A stretch of DNA of 64,000 bases from Candidatus Saccharimonadota bacterium (GTDB taxonomy: Bacteria; Patescibacteriota; Saccharimonadia; Saccharimonadales; UBA4665): NCBI GenBank assembly GCA_025928155.1, contig JAICKC010000007.1, positions 1-64,000 of the forward strand. The letters run 5' to 3'. Made by a program: the position numbers and the translations under genes. The number at the start of each line of letters is the position of its first letter. The first letter of the stretch is position 1. Below, piece by piece: positions 38,109 to 47,751 of the stretch. The notes under the pieces are model-generated. The model was not told the origin of the DNA. It saw nothing but the letters and a program-made list of their open reading frames with translations, and did not search any database.

Positions 38109-40058
38109 ATGCGACAAAAGCAGCCAGATATAGCAACTCGTAGTGTAGCGCGTGTCGTGGCTATGGCCAGAAAGACTCGCCGATTCTGCGTGCGTACGCG
38201 CAACGGTGCCTGGGGCGCTGTGGGCCGGGTCTTGGCGTTTGCGTATCGCAATAAACAAATGCTCGTGCGTGCCGGCATGGGTTCAGGAGCCCTTCTGGTA
38301 GTGGCTGGCATTGTGTACTACAGCGTGCCTGCCTCGGCGGACGCCAAGAGCCGTAAGGTGGCAGTGAATGAGCCTATGGAGGTTGCCTTCTCCCATCCAG
38401 TACACAGTGCCAGGTATAAGGTTTCGCCGGCCATCACGGGCAGTTGGCACGTTTCCAAAAACTTTATGGGTGCTATTACGGCCGTGACTTTTGAGCCGGC
38501 CAGCGCGCTAAAGCCGAACACCACGTACAATGTAACGCTTAGCGGCATACGCCCATTGCTCGGCGTGGCAGAAGCAACCAAAACGGTCAGCTTTACGGCC
38601 GATAAGCTAGAACACGTTCGCCTCGTAAGCCCGGCGGCCACTAACGTTCTGGTTCAAAGCAACGTAGTAGTGGCTATGGCCGCGCCGAACCGCGGTGTAC
38701 GCCGGCTCGTAGTGCAAAGCAGCGACGCGCCGCTCGTCAGTACCAATCCGAAATCCATCGACGACCGGCGATTCACCTGGCAGTTCGCTCATGAGCTTAA
38801 GCAGGGCACTGTATACCATTTGGTGCTCACAGACCTCAATCGGCCGGCTGGCCAGCAATTACTGCAAGCCATTGCGTTTACCACCGTGAGCGAACCAAAA
38901 ATCGCAGCCGCGACCACCACTGACCACCTGTACCCTAACCAGCCCATCACGGTCGCCTTCGACCAGCTAATGGAGCAGTCCAGCAAGGCGGTTACTTTCA
39001 GCTGTGTGGGTGTCGGCAAGTGGCAGGACGCCAAGACGTACACTTTTACGCCGGCTACGTTGCCGGCAGGCACAGCCTGTCCTTACACCGTGCACAAAGG
39101 TGCGCGCAGCACAGTGGGCGGCGTAATTGAGACAGATCAACAATTCAACGTCAGTTCACCAGGCGCAGCCTATGTGGTGTCGGCGGCGCCGAGTGGTGCG
39201 GGTATAGCCTTAAGCAAGGGTATTAGCGTAACTTTCGACCAGCCAGTTGATCACAAATCTGCCCAGAGCGCTTTCAGCATGTCCCCCGCATTACCGGGAA
39301 CATTCAGTTGGGCGGACAATACAATGTCGTTTAAGCCCGCTACGCTCGACTACCAGATGACGTATCAAATCGGCCTGAAGGCCGGCGTGGTCGCAGTGTA
39401 CGGCCTGCCGAGCACCCAGGCTTTATCCGTCAGCTTTGCGACCCTACCGCAAACCATCAAGCTGAATGTGCCAGGCTATCGTCAGCAGTACGCGCTCAGC
39501 TGCGAAGAGGCGTCGCTGCGCATGGCGCTGGCGTACCGGGGCATAGGTGTGAGCGACATGGATGTATTGCAAGCGGTCGGATACGATCCGCAATCACGGA
39601 ACACGAGTACTACGCCCAATGTATGGCAGGATCCAAACCAGATGTTTGTTGGCGACAAGGATGGTAAAGAAGGTGTGACGGGCTGGGGGGCATACGGCCA
39701 ACCCATCGCCATAGCAGCGCATGTACTGGGGGGTAGCGCTGCATTCGTAGCAGGTATTACACCGCAACGGATTTCCGCAGCGATTCATGATAACGACCCA
39801 GTAGTAGTCTGGGGTGTGGTAAGCGGGCAATCTCCTAGAATAGACAGCTGGAATACCGATGACGGTGATGGCCTGGTAACTGTTGCCGACAATGCCCACG
39901 TCCGCACAGTCTACGGGGTAGTAGGGAGCGCCAGCAATCCGCTCGGCTTTTACCTGCACGACCCGCTTATCGGGGATGTCTACTGGACGACTGCGCAGCT
40001 ACAGGCCAATATGACGGCTAACGGCCAGCTTCCAACTCAAGGCGTTATCGTTTTCTAA
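38109..40058 (+). CDS. Secreted Ig-like domain protein with a C-terminal C39-like cysteine peptidase domain
   Basis: Repeated SbsA-type Ig-like units, then NVPGYRQQYALSCEEASLRMALAYRGIGVSDMDVLQAVG. Confidence 0.8.
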   Translation: MRQKQPDIATRSVARVVAMARKTRRFCVRTRNGAWGAVGRVLAFAYRNKQMLVRAGMGSGALLVVAGIVYYSVPASADAKSRKVAVNEPMEVAFSHPVHSARYKVSPAITGSWHVSKNFMGAITAVTFEPASALKPNTTYNVTLSGIRPLLGVAEATKTVSFTADKLEHVRLVSPAATNVLVQSNVVVAMAAPNRGVRRLVVQSSDAPLVSTNPKSIDDRRFTWQFAHELKQGTVYHLVLTDLNRPAGQQLLQAIAFTTVSEPKIAAATTTDHLYPNQPITVAFDQLMEQSSKAVTFSCVGVGKWQDAKTYTFTPATLPAGTACPYTVHKGARSTVGGVIETDQQFNVSSPGAAYVVSAAPSGAGIALSKGISVTFDQPVDHKSAQSAFSMSPALPGTFSWADNTMSFKPATLDYQMTYQIGLKAGVVAVYGLPSTQALSVSFATLPQTIKLNVPGYRQQYALSCEEASLRMALAYRGIGVSDMDVLQAVGYDPQSRNTSTTPNVWQDPNQMFVGDKDGKEGVTGWGAYGQPIAIAAHVLGGSAAFVAGITPQRISAAIHDNDPVVVWGVVSGQSPRIDSWNTDDGDGLVTVADNAHVRTVYGVVGSASNPLGFYLHDPLIGDVYWTTAQLQANMTANGQLPTQGVIVF

Positions 40059-40112
40059 GCGAGCATTGCTTTTTACCTCTGACCCTGCTAAACTTACCCC
40101 TGTTACGCACGA

Positions 40113-40189
40113 GGGCTCGTAGTGAAGAGGCCTATCACGCCTCCCTGTCACGGAGGAGATCGCCGGTTCGAATCCGGTCGGGCCCGCCA
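40113..40189 (+). tRNA. tRNA-Asp(GTC) with encoded CCA
   Basis: GGGCTCG/CGGGCCC acceptor, anticodon loop ctGTCac, GGTTCGAATCC T-arm, GCCA end. Confidence 0.93.
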
Positions 40190-40204
40190 AGTTGCTAGTA
40201 CTTA

Positions 40205-40235
40205 AACCATCTCAATTAAATGAGATGGTTTTGTT
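40205..40235 (+). terminator. Terminator after tRNA-Asp
   Basis: AACCATCTCA-ATTAAA-TGAGATGGTT then TTGTT. Confidence 0.75.
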
Positions 40236-40246
40236 ACACTAGGAGC

Positions 40247-40642
40247 ATGAAATTACAGGTCGGCGTAAAGCTACTTATTAAAAATAGAGATGGGCGATAT
40301 CTGCTGATTCAACGCAGCGAACCTCTACCTGATGGAACCGGTATAAAGTGGGATATTCCCGGAGGCCGTATCAATACCGACGAGCCGCTCAAGGATGCCT
40401 TAATCAGAGAAGTAAAAGAAGAGATTAATGTTGAGCTAAGCAGTGATCTCGAGCTTCTCGAAGCGCAAGATGTAATTTTACCCGAACTTGATCTTCATGT
40501 TGTACGGCTAACGTATAGTACGAGCCTGAACGAGAATATTGAATTAGGTTCAGAGCATAAAAGTTTTAAATGGGTTACTCAGCAAGAAGCGTTGGACCTG
40601 AATACAGATCCCTATCTTCACAAAGTTTTGGAAACCCTGTAA
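40247..40642 (+). CDS. NUDIX hydrolase
   Basis: GGRINTDEPLKDALIREVKEEIN Nudix box. Confidence 0.93.
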   Translation: MKLQVGVKLLIKNRDGRYLLIQRSEPLPDGTGIKWDIPGGRINTDEPLKDALIREVKEEINVELSSDLELLEAQDVILPELDLHVVRLTYSTSLNENIELGSEHKSFKWVTQQEALDLNTDPYLHKVLETL

Positions 40643-40674
40643 AACAGTTCCAAGCATCCAAGGTAACGGCCCGC

Positions 40675-40715
40675 CAAAGTAAAATACCCATACAAAGTAT
40701 GGGTATTTTACTTTG
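40675..40715 (+). terminator. Perfect 18-bp hairpin, probable terminator
   Basis: CAAAGTAAAATACCCATA-CAAAG-TATGGGTATTTTACTTTG. Confidence 0.75.
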
Positions 40716-40771
40716 AGGAGACAGCCTTACTGCGTAAGGTTGCTACCGCGCATTACAATATATGTAACGCT

Positions 40772-41290
40772 ATGAGCAAGAAGACGTTACCTTTTGATGC
40801 GATGCTTGAATCGGAAGACGAGTTTGCCGAGATGTATCAGTCGTATCAGCAGCCGATTTACCGGTTTTTGTTTTGGCGCACCCGCGACGAGGCGACTAGC
40901 GACGACCTAACGAGCAGTGTATTCGAAAAGGCCTGGCGGGCGCGGGCGAGTTTTCATGGTGGCTCCGTTCAAGCATGGCTGTATAGGATTGCCCGCAATA
41001 CGCTGACTGACCATTGGCGCCGCAAGCAGGCACTGCCGCTGGAGAACGCTGAACAGCTCGCGAACGAAGACACGGTAAGCGTAGCGGAACAGCTTGATAC
41101 TGACCAAGCCGTGGCGGAATTGCGGGTGGCGCTTCGGCAGCTGCCGAGCGATATGCGTCGATTAGTGGAACTGCGGTTTATAGAAGGGCTGTCGGCGAAA
41201 CAGGTGGGAGAGCGACTGGGCATGACGGAAGGTAACGTGCGCGTAGTGCAGTACCGCGCGCTCAAGCGGATGAGGAAGTTATTATCGTGA
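40772..41290 (+). CDS. ECF-type RNA polymerase sigma factor
   Basis: Sigma70 region 2 (YRFLFWRTRDEATSDDLTSSVFEKAW) and region 4 (LRFIEGLSAKQVGERLGMTEGNVRVVQYRALKRMRK). Confidence 0.93.
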   Translation: MSKKTLPFDAMLESEDEFAEMYQSYQQPIYRFLFWRTRDEATSDDLTSSVFEKAWRARASFHGGSVQAWLYRIARNTLTDHWRRKQALPLENAEQLANEDTVSVAEQLDTDQAVAELRVALRQLPSDMRRLVELRFIEGLSAKQVGERLGMTEGNVRVVQYRALKRMRKLLS

Positions 41291-41826
41291 AACGTGAACT
41301 ACAGACAACGCTCAAACATGAGCTACTGAGCGCTGGGGCATCGAAGTCCGAGGCTGATGAACTCGCGGCTGTAGCACAGCGCTTGCAGGCCTTACGGGCC
41401 ATACCGGAGAGCCAAACGACACGGCCGCATTTCAGGCTGGTGCCAGTTTTGTCGGTGGCGGTCGTGGCACCCCTAGTGGGCATGGCCCTGGTGACGTTTT
41501 CGCAACCTAGCCTGCCTGGTAGTTGGCTGTACCCGGTCAAACGCTTGTCGGAAAATACGGCGGTGGCTGCAAATCCGAATTACCGCGCTACACTCATGAT
41601 GCGTCGGGCGGATGAGGTGCGCCAGCTCGTCGCGGACGATGCAGGTGCCGATAAGGTTTCGGCAACGCTCAGTACGTATCAGGCTGAGGCGACAGCTTAC
41701 AAGTCGGTCAACTATCCTGCGTTTACCTATTGCCGCTCCAACCTAAAGCAGGCGGAACAGCACGCCAATTCGGCGGAAAAGGCGCAAATAGCCGCCGTGC
41801 TGAAAAATCTGGGAGATGTTAACTAA
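41287..41826 (+). CDS. DUF5667-like membrane protein next to the ECF sigma (possible anti-sigma)
   Basis: One TM then SLPGSWLYPVKRLSENTAVA; overlaps the sigma gene stop. Confidence 0.6.
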   Translation: MKRELQTTLKHELLSAGASKSEADELAAVAQRLQALRAIPESQTTRPHFRLVPVLSVAVVAPLVGMALVTFSQPSLPGSWLYPVKRLSENTAVAANPNYRATLMMRRADEVRQLVADDAGADKVSATLSTYQAEATAYKSVNYPAFTYCRSNLKQAEQHANSAEKAQIAAVLKNLGDVN

Positions 41827-41866
41827 AAGTCTGTAACAAACTACCCCAGAAGGCGTTAGCTTTGGT

Positions 41867-42709
41867 ATGTGCACCAAAACACTAGTTTGGCGGCGATTTA
41901 GCTCGGGCGTGGCGCTGGCCGCATTCCTGGTATTCACACTGTCCGGCAGCGTACAGGCCGCCGACACGAACGTTACTGGGGGAACGAACGGTGCTAGCTG
42001 CGGTTCAGGCGGTTACTTCAGACCGAGCTCGGTGACAGTTAATTCGGGTGATACGGTTACTATCTCGGTGCCGTCAGATGACCCGTATGCTTTCGGAATA
42101 CAGGTACATGGCTTTCCGGAAGGGCTATTTACAGTGCTGCCGGGTCACTCACACACAACCAACGCTCTGGCAGCTGACGTCAGCTACTATGGCACGTGGC
42201 CCAACACCAGCTGTATGAAGGGGTCTGGGACTATTACGGTAAGCGCGCCCGCGCCGCCGCCGGCATCACCACCGGCTTCTACACCGTCTACGTCGTCCCC
42301 GGGCTCAAGCACGCCATCAGCTTCTGTCACTACCACACCAAGCACTCCTAGCCAGCCAGCGACACAGCCGTCCGACACTACCCAGTCGACTCCAACGCAG
42401 CAAAGCGCCACCGTTAAGCCTTCGGGGCAGACCAAGACGCAGACAATGCAGATCGCGCCAAAGCCGCAGCCCATGTCGTTCGGCTTAACGGCCGCCTTGA
42501 GTGGCGCGGTGGTGACTGTGCTGCTGGCGGTCTTTGCGGTGTGGCGATTTGTGCTGGCGCGTCGTTTACCGGCCCAACCGATCCAGCAGACGCCGCCCGC
42601 GGTTGTGCCGCCCTCTGGCAGCGAAGTGTCTCAGGCTTCAGCCACCCCAGCTGAGGAAGAACAGGATATAAGTAAAGGAGAAGACTATGAAGACAAAAGC
42701 AATAATTAG
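41867..42709 (+). CDS. Secreted cupredoxin-like protein with Pro/Ser/Thr-rich stalk and C-terminal TM
   Basis: Signal peptide, FRPSSVTVNSGDTVTISVPSDDPYAFGIQVHG; low-complexity linker; TM. Confidence 0.65.
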   Translation: MCTKTLVWRRFSSGVALAAFLVFTLSGSVQAADTNVTGGTNGASCGSGGYFRPSSVTVNSGDTVTISVPSDDPYAFGIQVHGFPEGLFTVLPGHSHTTNALAADVSYYGTWPNTSCMKGSGTITVSAPAPPPASPPASTPSTSSPGSSTPSASVTTTPSTPSQPATQPSDTTQSTPTQQSATVKPSGQTKTQTMQIAPKPQPMSFGLTAALSGAVVTVLLAVFAVWRFVLARRLPAQPIQQTPPAVVPPSGSEVSQASATPAEEEQDISKGEDYEDKSNN

Positions 42710-43184
42710 CGCAGTACTGGCAGCTATCATTATTGGCGGCGGAGCGCTGCTATTCATGCATAACAACAAAAATAATCCCAGCTCCAGCACGGGCGCTTCA
42801 ACCGCACCGTCGACGACCTCCAGTCAGCCGCCCAGCTCAAATACACCAGCGGCTACGGCCACGCCATCTTCCGGTTCCAGCACGCAAGCTACCGGCACTA
42901 CCGAGACGTTCAGCATTACTGCCAACGATACTAGCGCCTCGCCAAACACCATCAGGGTTAAGCGGGGCGACACGGCAAAGCTGACATTCAAGGTGTCGAG
43001 TGCTGGCACCTACCACGGCGGACTGGAATTTAAGAGCACCGACCCGGCGGTTGATAGCGGCTCAATTGCCGAAGGTTCGTCTAGTACGGTGACGTTTACT
43101 GCTATCAAATCGTTTAAGTTTACTCCGTACTGGTACGAAAGCAGCGTCCAGAAAGACTATTTTGTGAACGTGGATGTACAATAA
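42687..43184 (+). CDS. Membrane-anchored cupredoxin-like protein
   Basis: N-terminal TM, SPNTIRVKRGDTAKLTFKV. Confidence 0.65.
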   Translation: MKTKAIISAVLAAIIIGGGALLFMHNNKNNPSSSTGASTAPSTTSSQPPSSNTPAATATPSSGSSTQATGTTETFSITANDTSASPNTIRVKRGDTAKLTFKVSSAGTYHGGLEFKSTDPAVDSGSIAEGSSSTVTFTAIKSFKFTPYWYESSVQKDYFVNVDVQ

Positions 43185-43189
43185 GGCTT

Positions 43190-43549
43190 ATGCTGCAAAC
43201 AAAAACCTTGCATAATCCTGCGGCGGCCGTTTGGCTACTCAGGATAGGTTTGACTTTTGTGTTTGCCTACGCCGGCGTGTCGTCTCTGCGGCAGCCGGCC
43301 GAGTGGGTCGGGTATCTGCCAGGATTTATGGCCCGGATGTCTGACGCGCAAACACTCATAAAATTGTTTGCGGCGTATGAGTTACTGCTGGCACTGTGGC
43401 TGCTCACGGGTAAATACCTGCGATACGGTGCGGTGTTTGCGGCTTTGACGCTGGCGTCGATTACTGTCATGAATGTGCCGCAGCTTATCATCACTTTTCG
43501 TGATGTCGGCCTAGTGCTGATGGCTGCCGCGCTATTCTTTCTGGCTTAA
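43190..43549 (+). CDS. DoxX-like membrane protein
   Basis: AVWLLRIGLTFVFAYAGVSSLRQPAEWVGYLP and four TM segments. Confidence 0.65.
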   Translation: MLQTKTLHNPAAAVWLLRIGLTFVFAYAGVSSLRQPAEWVGYLPGFMARMSDAQTLIKLFAAYELLLALWLLTGKYLRYGAVFAALTLASITVMNVPQLIITFRDVGLVLMAAALFFLA

Positions 43550-43576
43550 GCTCTGCCGGACTCGTATACTAGAAAT

Positions 43577-44941
43577 ATGACAAGGCAACAACGGCTTGTA
43601 TTGGTAATCGCCATTCTGGGTTCGTTCGTGGCTTTTCTGGACGGGTCAGTAGTGAACGTGGCGCTGCCGGCAATCATGCGTGACCTGGGCGGTGGCTTGG
43701 CTACGCAGCAATGGGTCGTAGACGCATACTTGCTTACGTTAGGTTCATTAATTCTGGTCGCGGGATCGTTATCCGACTTATTCGGGCGTGTGCGGATACT
43801 GATGGCCGGATTGATCGGTTTTGCCATCACTTCGCTCCTGTGTGCCGTTGCACCCACAGACATCTTTCTGACCGTTTCGCGCGGGCTGCAGGGGATTGCC
43901 GGCGCACTGCTCGTGCCAAGTTCGCTGGCGCTGATTATTTCTACCTTCCCTAAGGAAGGTCAGGGTAAGGCCATCGGTAGCTGGACAGCCTGGACGGGGA
44001 TCTCCTTTATCATTGGGCCACTCGTCGGTGGTTTCTTGGTGGACGCCATATCGTGGCGCTGGATATTTGCCATCAACCTCTTGCCGATAGCTGTTACAAT
44101 CTTTCTGCTCAAACTGCTGGAGCGGCCTGAACAGACCAAACAAGCCACTGCGATTGATACGCTTGGTGCCGTGTTATGTGCGGCGGGCCTGGGCGGTCCG
44201 GTCTTCGCATTGATTGAGCAGCCACGCTATGGCTGGGGCAGCCCGCTCATCTATCTGCCGCTGGTGCTAGGAGCGCTGTTGCTCGCGGCGTTTGTGTATT
44301 ACGAATGGCGCAATCCTCGGCCGATGTTGCCGCTCTCGCTCTTCAACGTGCGTAATTTTTCGGTCGGCAACGTGGCAACGCTGGCGATTTACGGTGCGCT
44401 GTCCATCGCCACCTTCCTGATCGTTATCTTCCTGCAACAGGTGGTCGGATTCTCGGCTTTCCGGGCTGGGCTGGCATTGTTACCGACTACTATCATCATG
44501 TTCCTGCTGTCGCCGCGTGTTGGTGCGCTGGCTGGCAAGTTCGGCCCGCGTGCCTTCATGGGGGTTGGCCCTATCATTGCAGGCTGTGGCTTTTTGCTTA
44601 TGCTTAGAACCGGCGCTCATGTTGACTACTGGACACAGTTGTTGCCAGGCGTACTAGTGTTCGCGCTCGGTTTGTCGACCACTGTGGCGCCGCTCACCGC
44701 GGCCATCCTCGGCGACGTCGAAAGCAAACACGCCGGCGTGGCTTCAGCGGTGAACAACGCCGTCGCCCGCATAGCCGGGCTGATTACCGTTGCGGTCGTG
44801 GGTGTTATCACTGGCCCGCACCTGGATCTACGGGGCTTTCACCGCGCGCTTATCGTTACCGCAGCCATGATTATGATCGGTGGTGTCATCTCAGCGACTG
44901 GAATCGTCAACCGCAAGAAACCCGTGACAAAAGTGGTCTAG
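43577..44941 (+). CDS. MFS transporter (DHA2-like, EmrB/QacA type)
   Basis: FVAFLDGSVVNVALPAIMRDLGG, 14-TM pattern. Confidence 0.92.
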   Translation: MTRQQRLVLVIAILGSFVAFLDGSVVNVALPAIMRDLGGGLATQQWVVDAYLLTLGSLILVAGSLSDLFGRVRILMAGLIGFAITSLLCAVAPTDIFLTVSRGLQGIAGALLVPSSLALIISTFPKEGQGKAIGSWTAWTGISFIIGPLVGGFLVDAISWRWIFAINLLPIAVTIFLLKLLERPEQTKQATAIDTLGAVLCAAGLGGPVFALIEQPRYGWGSPLIYLPLVLGALLLAAFVYYEWRNPRPMLPLSLFNVRNFSVGNVATLAIYGALSIATFLIVIFLQQVVGFSAFRAGLALLPTTIIMFLLSPRVGALAGKFGPRAFMGVGPIIAGCGFLLMLRTGAHVDYWTQLLPGVLVFALGLSTTVAPLTAAILGDVESKHAGVASAVNNAVARIAGLITVAVVGVITGPHLDLRGFHRALIVTAAMIMIGGVISATGIVNRKKPVTKVV

Positions 44942-44964
44942 CTATTCTGGCCGCTCGGCCCACA

Positions 44965-45402
44965 CTACGCTTTCGTAATCGGCTCGACTTTGGCTGTACA
45001 GAAGGCGCAGCGCTTGGCGGCCTTAGGGATATCGCTCAGGCACTCCGGGCATTTGCGCTCAGTTGGCTCCTCGGGTGACTTACTGCGGTTAGCCAGACTT
45101 TGTAGGCGATTCAGCGGCTGGACTACCATAAAAAACACCACGGCGGCGATAGTTAAGAACGAGAGCGTATTACTCACAAAATCACCCCAAGGGAAAATAA
45201 AATGGTGATGGAGCGCATCAAAGTGGGCGATGCCTTGTATAGCGGTGCCCTTGGAGCTCCCGGTAATCCCGTTGATAAGCGGCTGGATCAAATCTTTGAC
45301 CAATGAAGTGATGACGGCGTTGAACGCCGCACCAACTACGACCGCCACCGCCAGGTCAACCACGTTGCCGCGCAGTATGAACTTTTTAAACTCGTTTAAC
45401 AT
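44965..45402 (-). CDS. mscL: Large-conductance mechanosensitive channel
   Basis: FKKFILRGNVVDLAVAVVVGAAFNAVITSLVKDLIQPLI; C-terminal zinc-ribbon-like CPECLSDIPKAAKRCAFC. Confidence 0.95.
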   Translation of the reverse strand: MLNEFKKFILRGNVVDLAVAVVVGAAFNAVITSLVKDLIQPLINGITGSSKGTAIQGIAHFDALHHHFIFPWGDFVSNTLSFLTIAAVVFFMVVQPLNRLQSLANRSKSPEEPTERKCPECLSDIPKAAKRCAFCTAKVEPITKA

Positions 45403-45504
45403 GTACCGAATGCTCCGCTTAACTACGCCGTATTGTACACCGAAGCGTATCTGTTTGTAAGATGGTGGTTGAGGCCGTATAATAGTGCGGACGGCAGGGA
45501 AAAC

Positions 45505-45581
45505 GCCACCTTAGCTCAGTTGGCTAGAGCATCGCTTTCGTAAAGCGGGGGTCCGGGGTTCGAATCCCCGAGGTGGCTCCA
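45505..45581 (+). tRNA. tRNA-Thr(CGT) with encoded CCA and U discriminator
   Basis: GCCACCT/AGGTGGC acceptor, anticodon loop ttCGTaa, T-arm GGGGTTCGAATCCCC, TCCA end. Confidence 0.94.
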
Positions 45582-45605
45582 CACGATAATAACAAACCGG
45601 TTTCC

Positions 45606-45680
45606 GCGGGTATCGTATAGCGGCTATTATGTGACCTTCCCAAGGTTGAGATCCGGGTTCGACTCCCGGTACCCGCACCA
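45606..45680 (+). tRNA. tRNA-Gly(CCC) with encoded CCA
   Basis: GCGGGTA/TACCCGC acceptor, anticodon loop ttCCCaa, CCGGGTTCGACTCCCGG T-arm, ACCA end. Confidence 0.92.
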
Positions 45681-45756
45681 CACCTGTATCATTTCTGTAT
45701 TCGACGAGTGTCCTAGGGGTCTGCTACAATAGTGTTTGAATAACTAGAACGACCCT

Positions 45757-46116
45757 ATGGCATCTCAAAAACATTTTTTACAAGACAGAACAGCGCTTCT
45801 GCTCGTAAGCGGCATGGCCTTTCTGACGCTGACCGCTGTGGTGTTGATTTTGCTCAAGCTTGGCAGTGGGCAGGGGACTAGTAACTATATTGTGTCATAT
45901 CGCGCTTCGCTCGGTATTGACCGCTACGCCACGGGTACGTCCAAAGACATGCTAGCCTTTGTAGTGGCCGCGATCCTTGTCTTTACGGTAGGGATCATAC
46001 TGAGTTTCCGTACCTACCAGGTACGTCGCGAACTATCATTGGTTATTCTGGTGCTTACCGTACCGCTGCTGCTGTTTCTGATAGTGGTTAGCAACGCCCT
46101 ATTGGTGCTAAGATAG
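45757..46116 (+). CDS. Small membrane protein
   Basis: 119-aa ORF, three hydrophobic segments. Confidence 0.65.
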   Translation: MASQKHFLQDRTALLLVSGMAFLTLTAVVLILLKLGSGQGTSNYIVSYRASLGIDRYATGTSKDMLAFVVAAILVFTVGIILSFRTYQVRRELSLVILVLTVPLLLFLIVVSNALLVLR

Positions 46117-46125
46117 CTAGTAGCT

Positions 46126-47751
46126 ATGTCCAAATTCGAAATCCCGTTTCCGGATGAGCGCCACCGCACATACCGGTTTTTTGAAATCCTTCCTGGTGCG
46201 CTCTCGTACTTTATGCTGCTATTGCCGGTTATTTTAAGTCTTATCAATGTAACTCTGGCTGCCGTGTTTGTGCTCTTATACCTGCTTATGAACTTTACGC
46301 GTGGCGTGGCCTATACGGTGCGCAGCCTACATGGTTTCCACGTTATGAGAGTGCACCAAAAGCTGCCGTGGTCGCAGATGTTACTCGAGCTGGAGGCGGG
46401 GAAGGCCGACCAGCGTGCCAAGCGGCCTAAGTGGCACACCGCCGAGCTCAAGCGTTTAAACAGCGAGCGCCCGCTGCTTATGCCACCCCGCCAGGTCGTC
46501 CACGCCATCATTATTGCCACTGTCGCCGAAAGCGAGGAAATCCTGCAGTCTACCATCGAGTCAGTGCTGGCGAGCGATTTTGATATGAAGCAGCAGGTTA
46601 TATTCATACTGGCCTATGAGGCGCGGGCAGGTGAAGCAACCGAGAAGCGCGCGCTAGGGCTTATCAAGCGGTACAAGAGCAAATTCCTGGACGCTTTTGC
46701 CGTGAGCCACCCGGCGAACTTGCCGGGCGAAATGATCGGCAAGGGGGGAAACATAAACTTTGCAGCCCACGAGCTGCAGCGCTACCTGGAAAAGCACCGC
46801 ATCGATCCTGTGCGTGTCATAGTCACCACGCTGGACGCCGATAACCGCCCCGACAAACAGTATCTGAACGCCCTGACCTACGCCTATGTGGCGGCGCCGG
46901 ATCCAATCCACGCATCGTACCAGCCTGTATCACTCTACTCCAACAACATTTGGGATACCCCGGCGCCCATGCGAGTCATTGCGACGGGCAACTCGCTGTT
47001 TACACTAGTTATTTCGCTACGGCAGCATGCGCTACGTAACTTCTCGAGCCACGCTCAGCCCATGGCTGCGCTTATCGAGACTGATTTCTGGAGTGCTCGC
47101 ACGGTAGTGGAGGATGGTCACCAGTTCTGGCGTTCGTACTTCGTGTTCCAGGGCAACTACCGGGTCTACCCGTTACATCTGCCTATTTCACAGGATGCAG
47201 TCATGTTGGAAAGCTACCGCAAAACCCTTAGAGCACAGTTTATTCAGCTGCGGCGTTGGACATACGGCGCGTCGGACGTGGCCTATGTGGCCCACTACGG
47301 CTTCTTCCAAAAGAACAAACTTTCCAAGTGGGATTTGTGGACTAAGTTTTGGCGTCTGCTGGAAGGGCATGTCACCTGGGCGGTCGGTCCCATATTGATA
47401 CTGATTGGCGGCTTTATACCAGCATTCTTTAACCACAAAAGCATAACGGTCTATGAGCTGCCGCTCATCGTCAGCAAAGTACAAACCGTGGGAACCGTAC
47501 TGCTGGTGATTACGATGTATATGGCGCTGCGCATGCTGCCGCCAAAGCCCACGCGCTACAAACGGCACCGTACCATTCTGATGGTACTGCAATGGGTCTA
47601 CTATCCCATAACGACATTTGGGTACAACGCGCTGGCAGCCTTTAACTCGCAGACGCGGCTGATGTTCAAATGGTATCTCACCAAGTTCGATCTTACTGAA
47701 AAGGCAGTGGTTGTCGACACGGGTACCAATAAGGCGATTAAGCGCTCTTAG
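46126..47751 (+). CDS. Glycosyltransferase family 2-like membrane protein
   Basis: VVHAIIIATVAESEEILQSTIESVL…VTTLDADNRPDKQYLNAL and C-terminal TM segments. Confidence 0.85.
   Translation: MSKFEIPFPDERHRTYRFFEILPGALSYFMLLLPVILSLINVTLAAVFVLLYLLMNFTRGVAYTVRSLHGFHVMRVHQKLPWSQMLLELEAGKADQRAKRPKWHTAELKRLNSERPLLMPPRQVVHAIIIATVAESEEILQSTIESVLASDFDMKQQVIFILAYEARAGEATEKRALGLIKRYKSKFLDAFAVSHPANLPGEMIGKGGNINFAAHELQRYLEKHRIDPVRVIVTTLDADNRPDKQYLNALTYAYVAAPDPIHASYQPVSLYSNNIWDTPAPMRVIATGNSLFTLVISLRQHALRNFSSHAQPMAALIETDFWSARTVVEDGHQFWRSYFVFQGNYRVYPLHLPISQDAVMLESYRKTLRAQFIQLRRWTYGASDVAYVAHYGFFQKNKLSKWDLWTKFWRLLEGHVTWAVGPILILIGGFIPAFFNHKSITVYELPLIVSKVQTVGTVLLVITMYMALRMLPPKPTRYKRHRTILMVLQWVYYPITTFGYNALAAFNSQTRLMFKWYLTKFDLTEKAVVVDTGTNKAIKRS

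Noticed and set aside
39999-40190. Minus-strand ORF MAGPTGFEPAISSVTGRRDRPLHYEPS…
   Set aside because: Antisense translation of tRNA-Asp; a well-known spurious tRNA-derived ORF.
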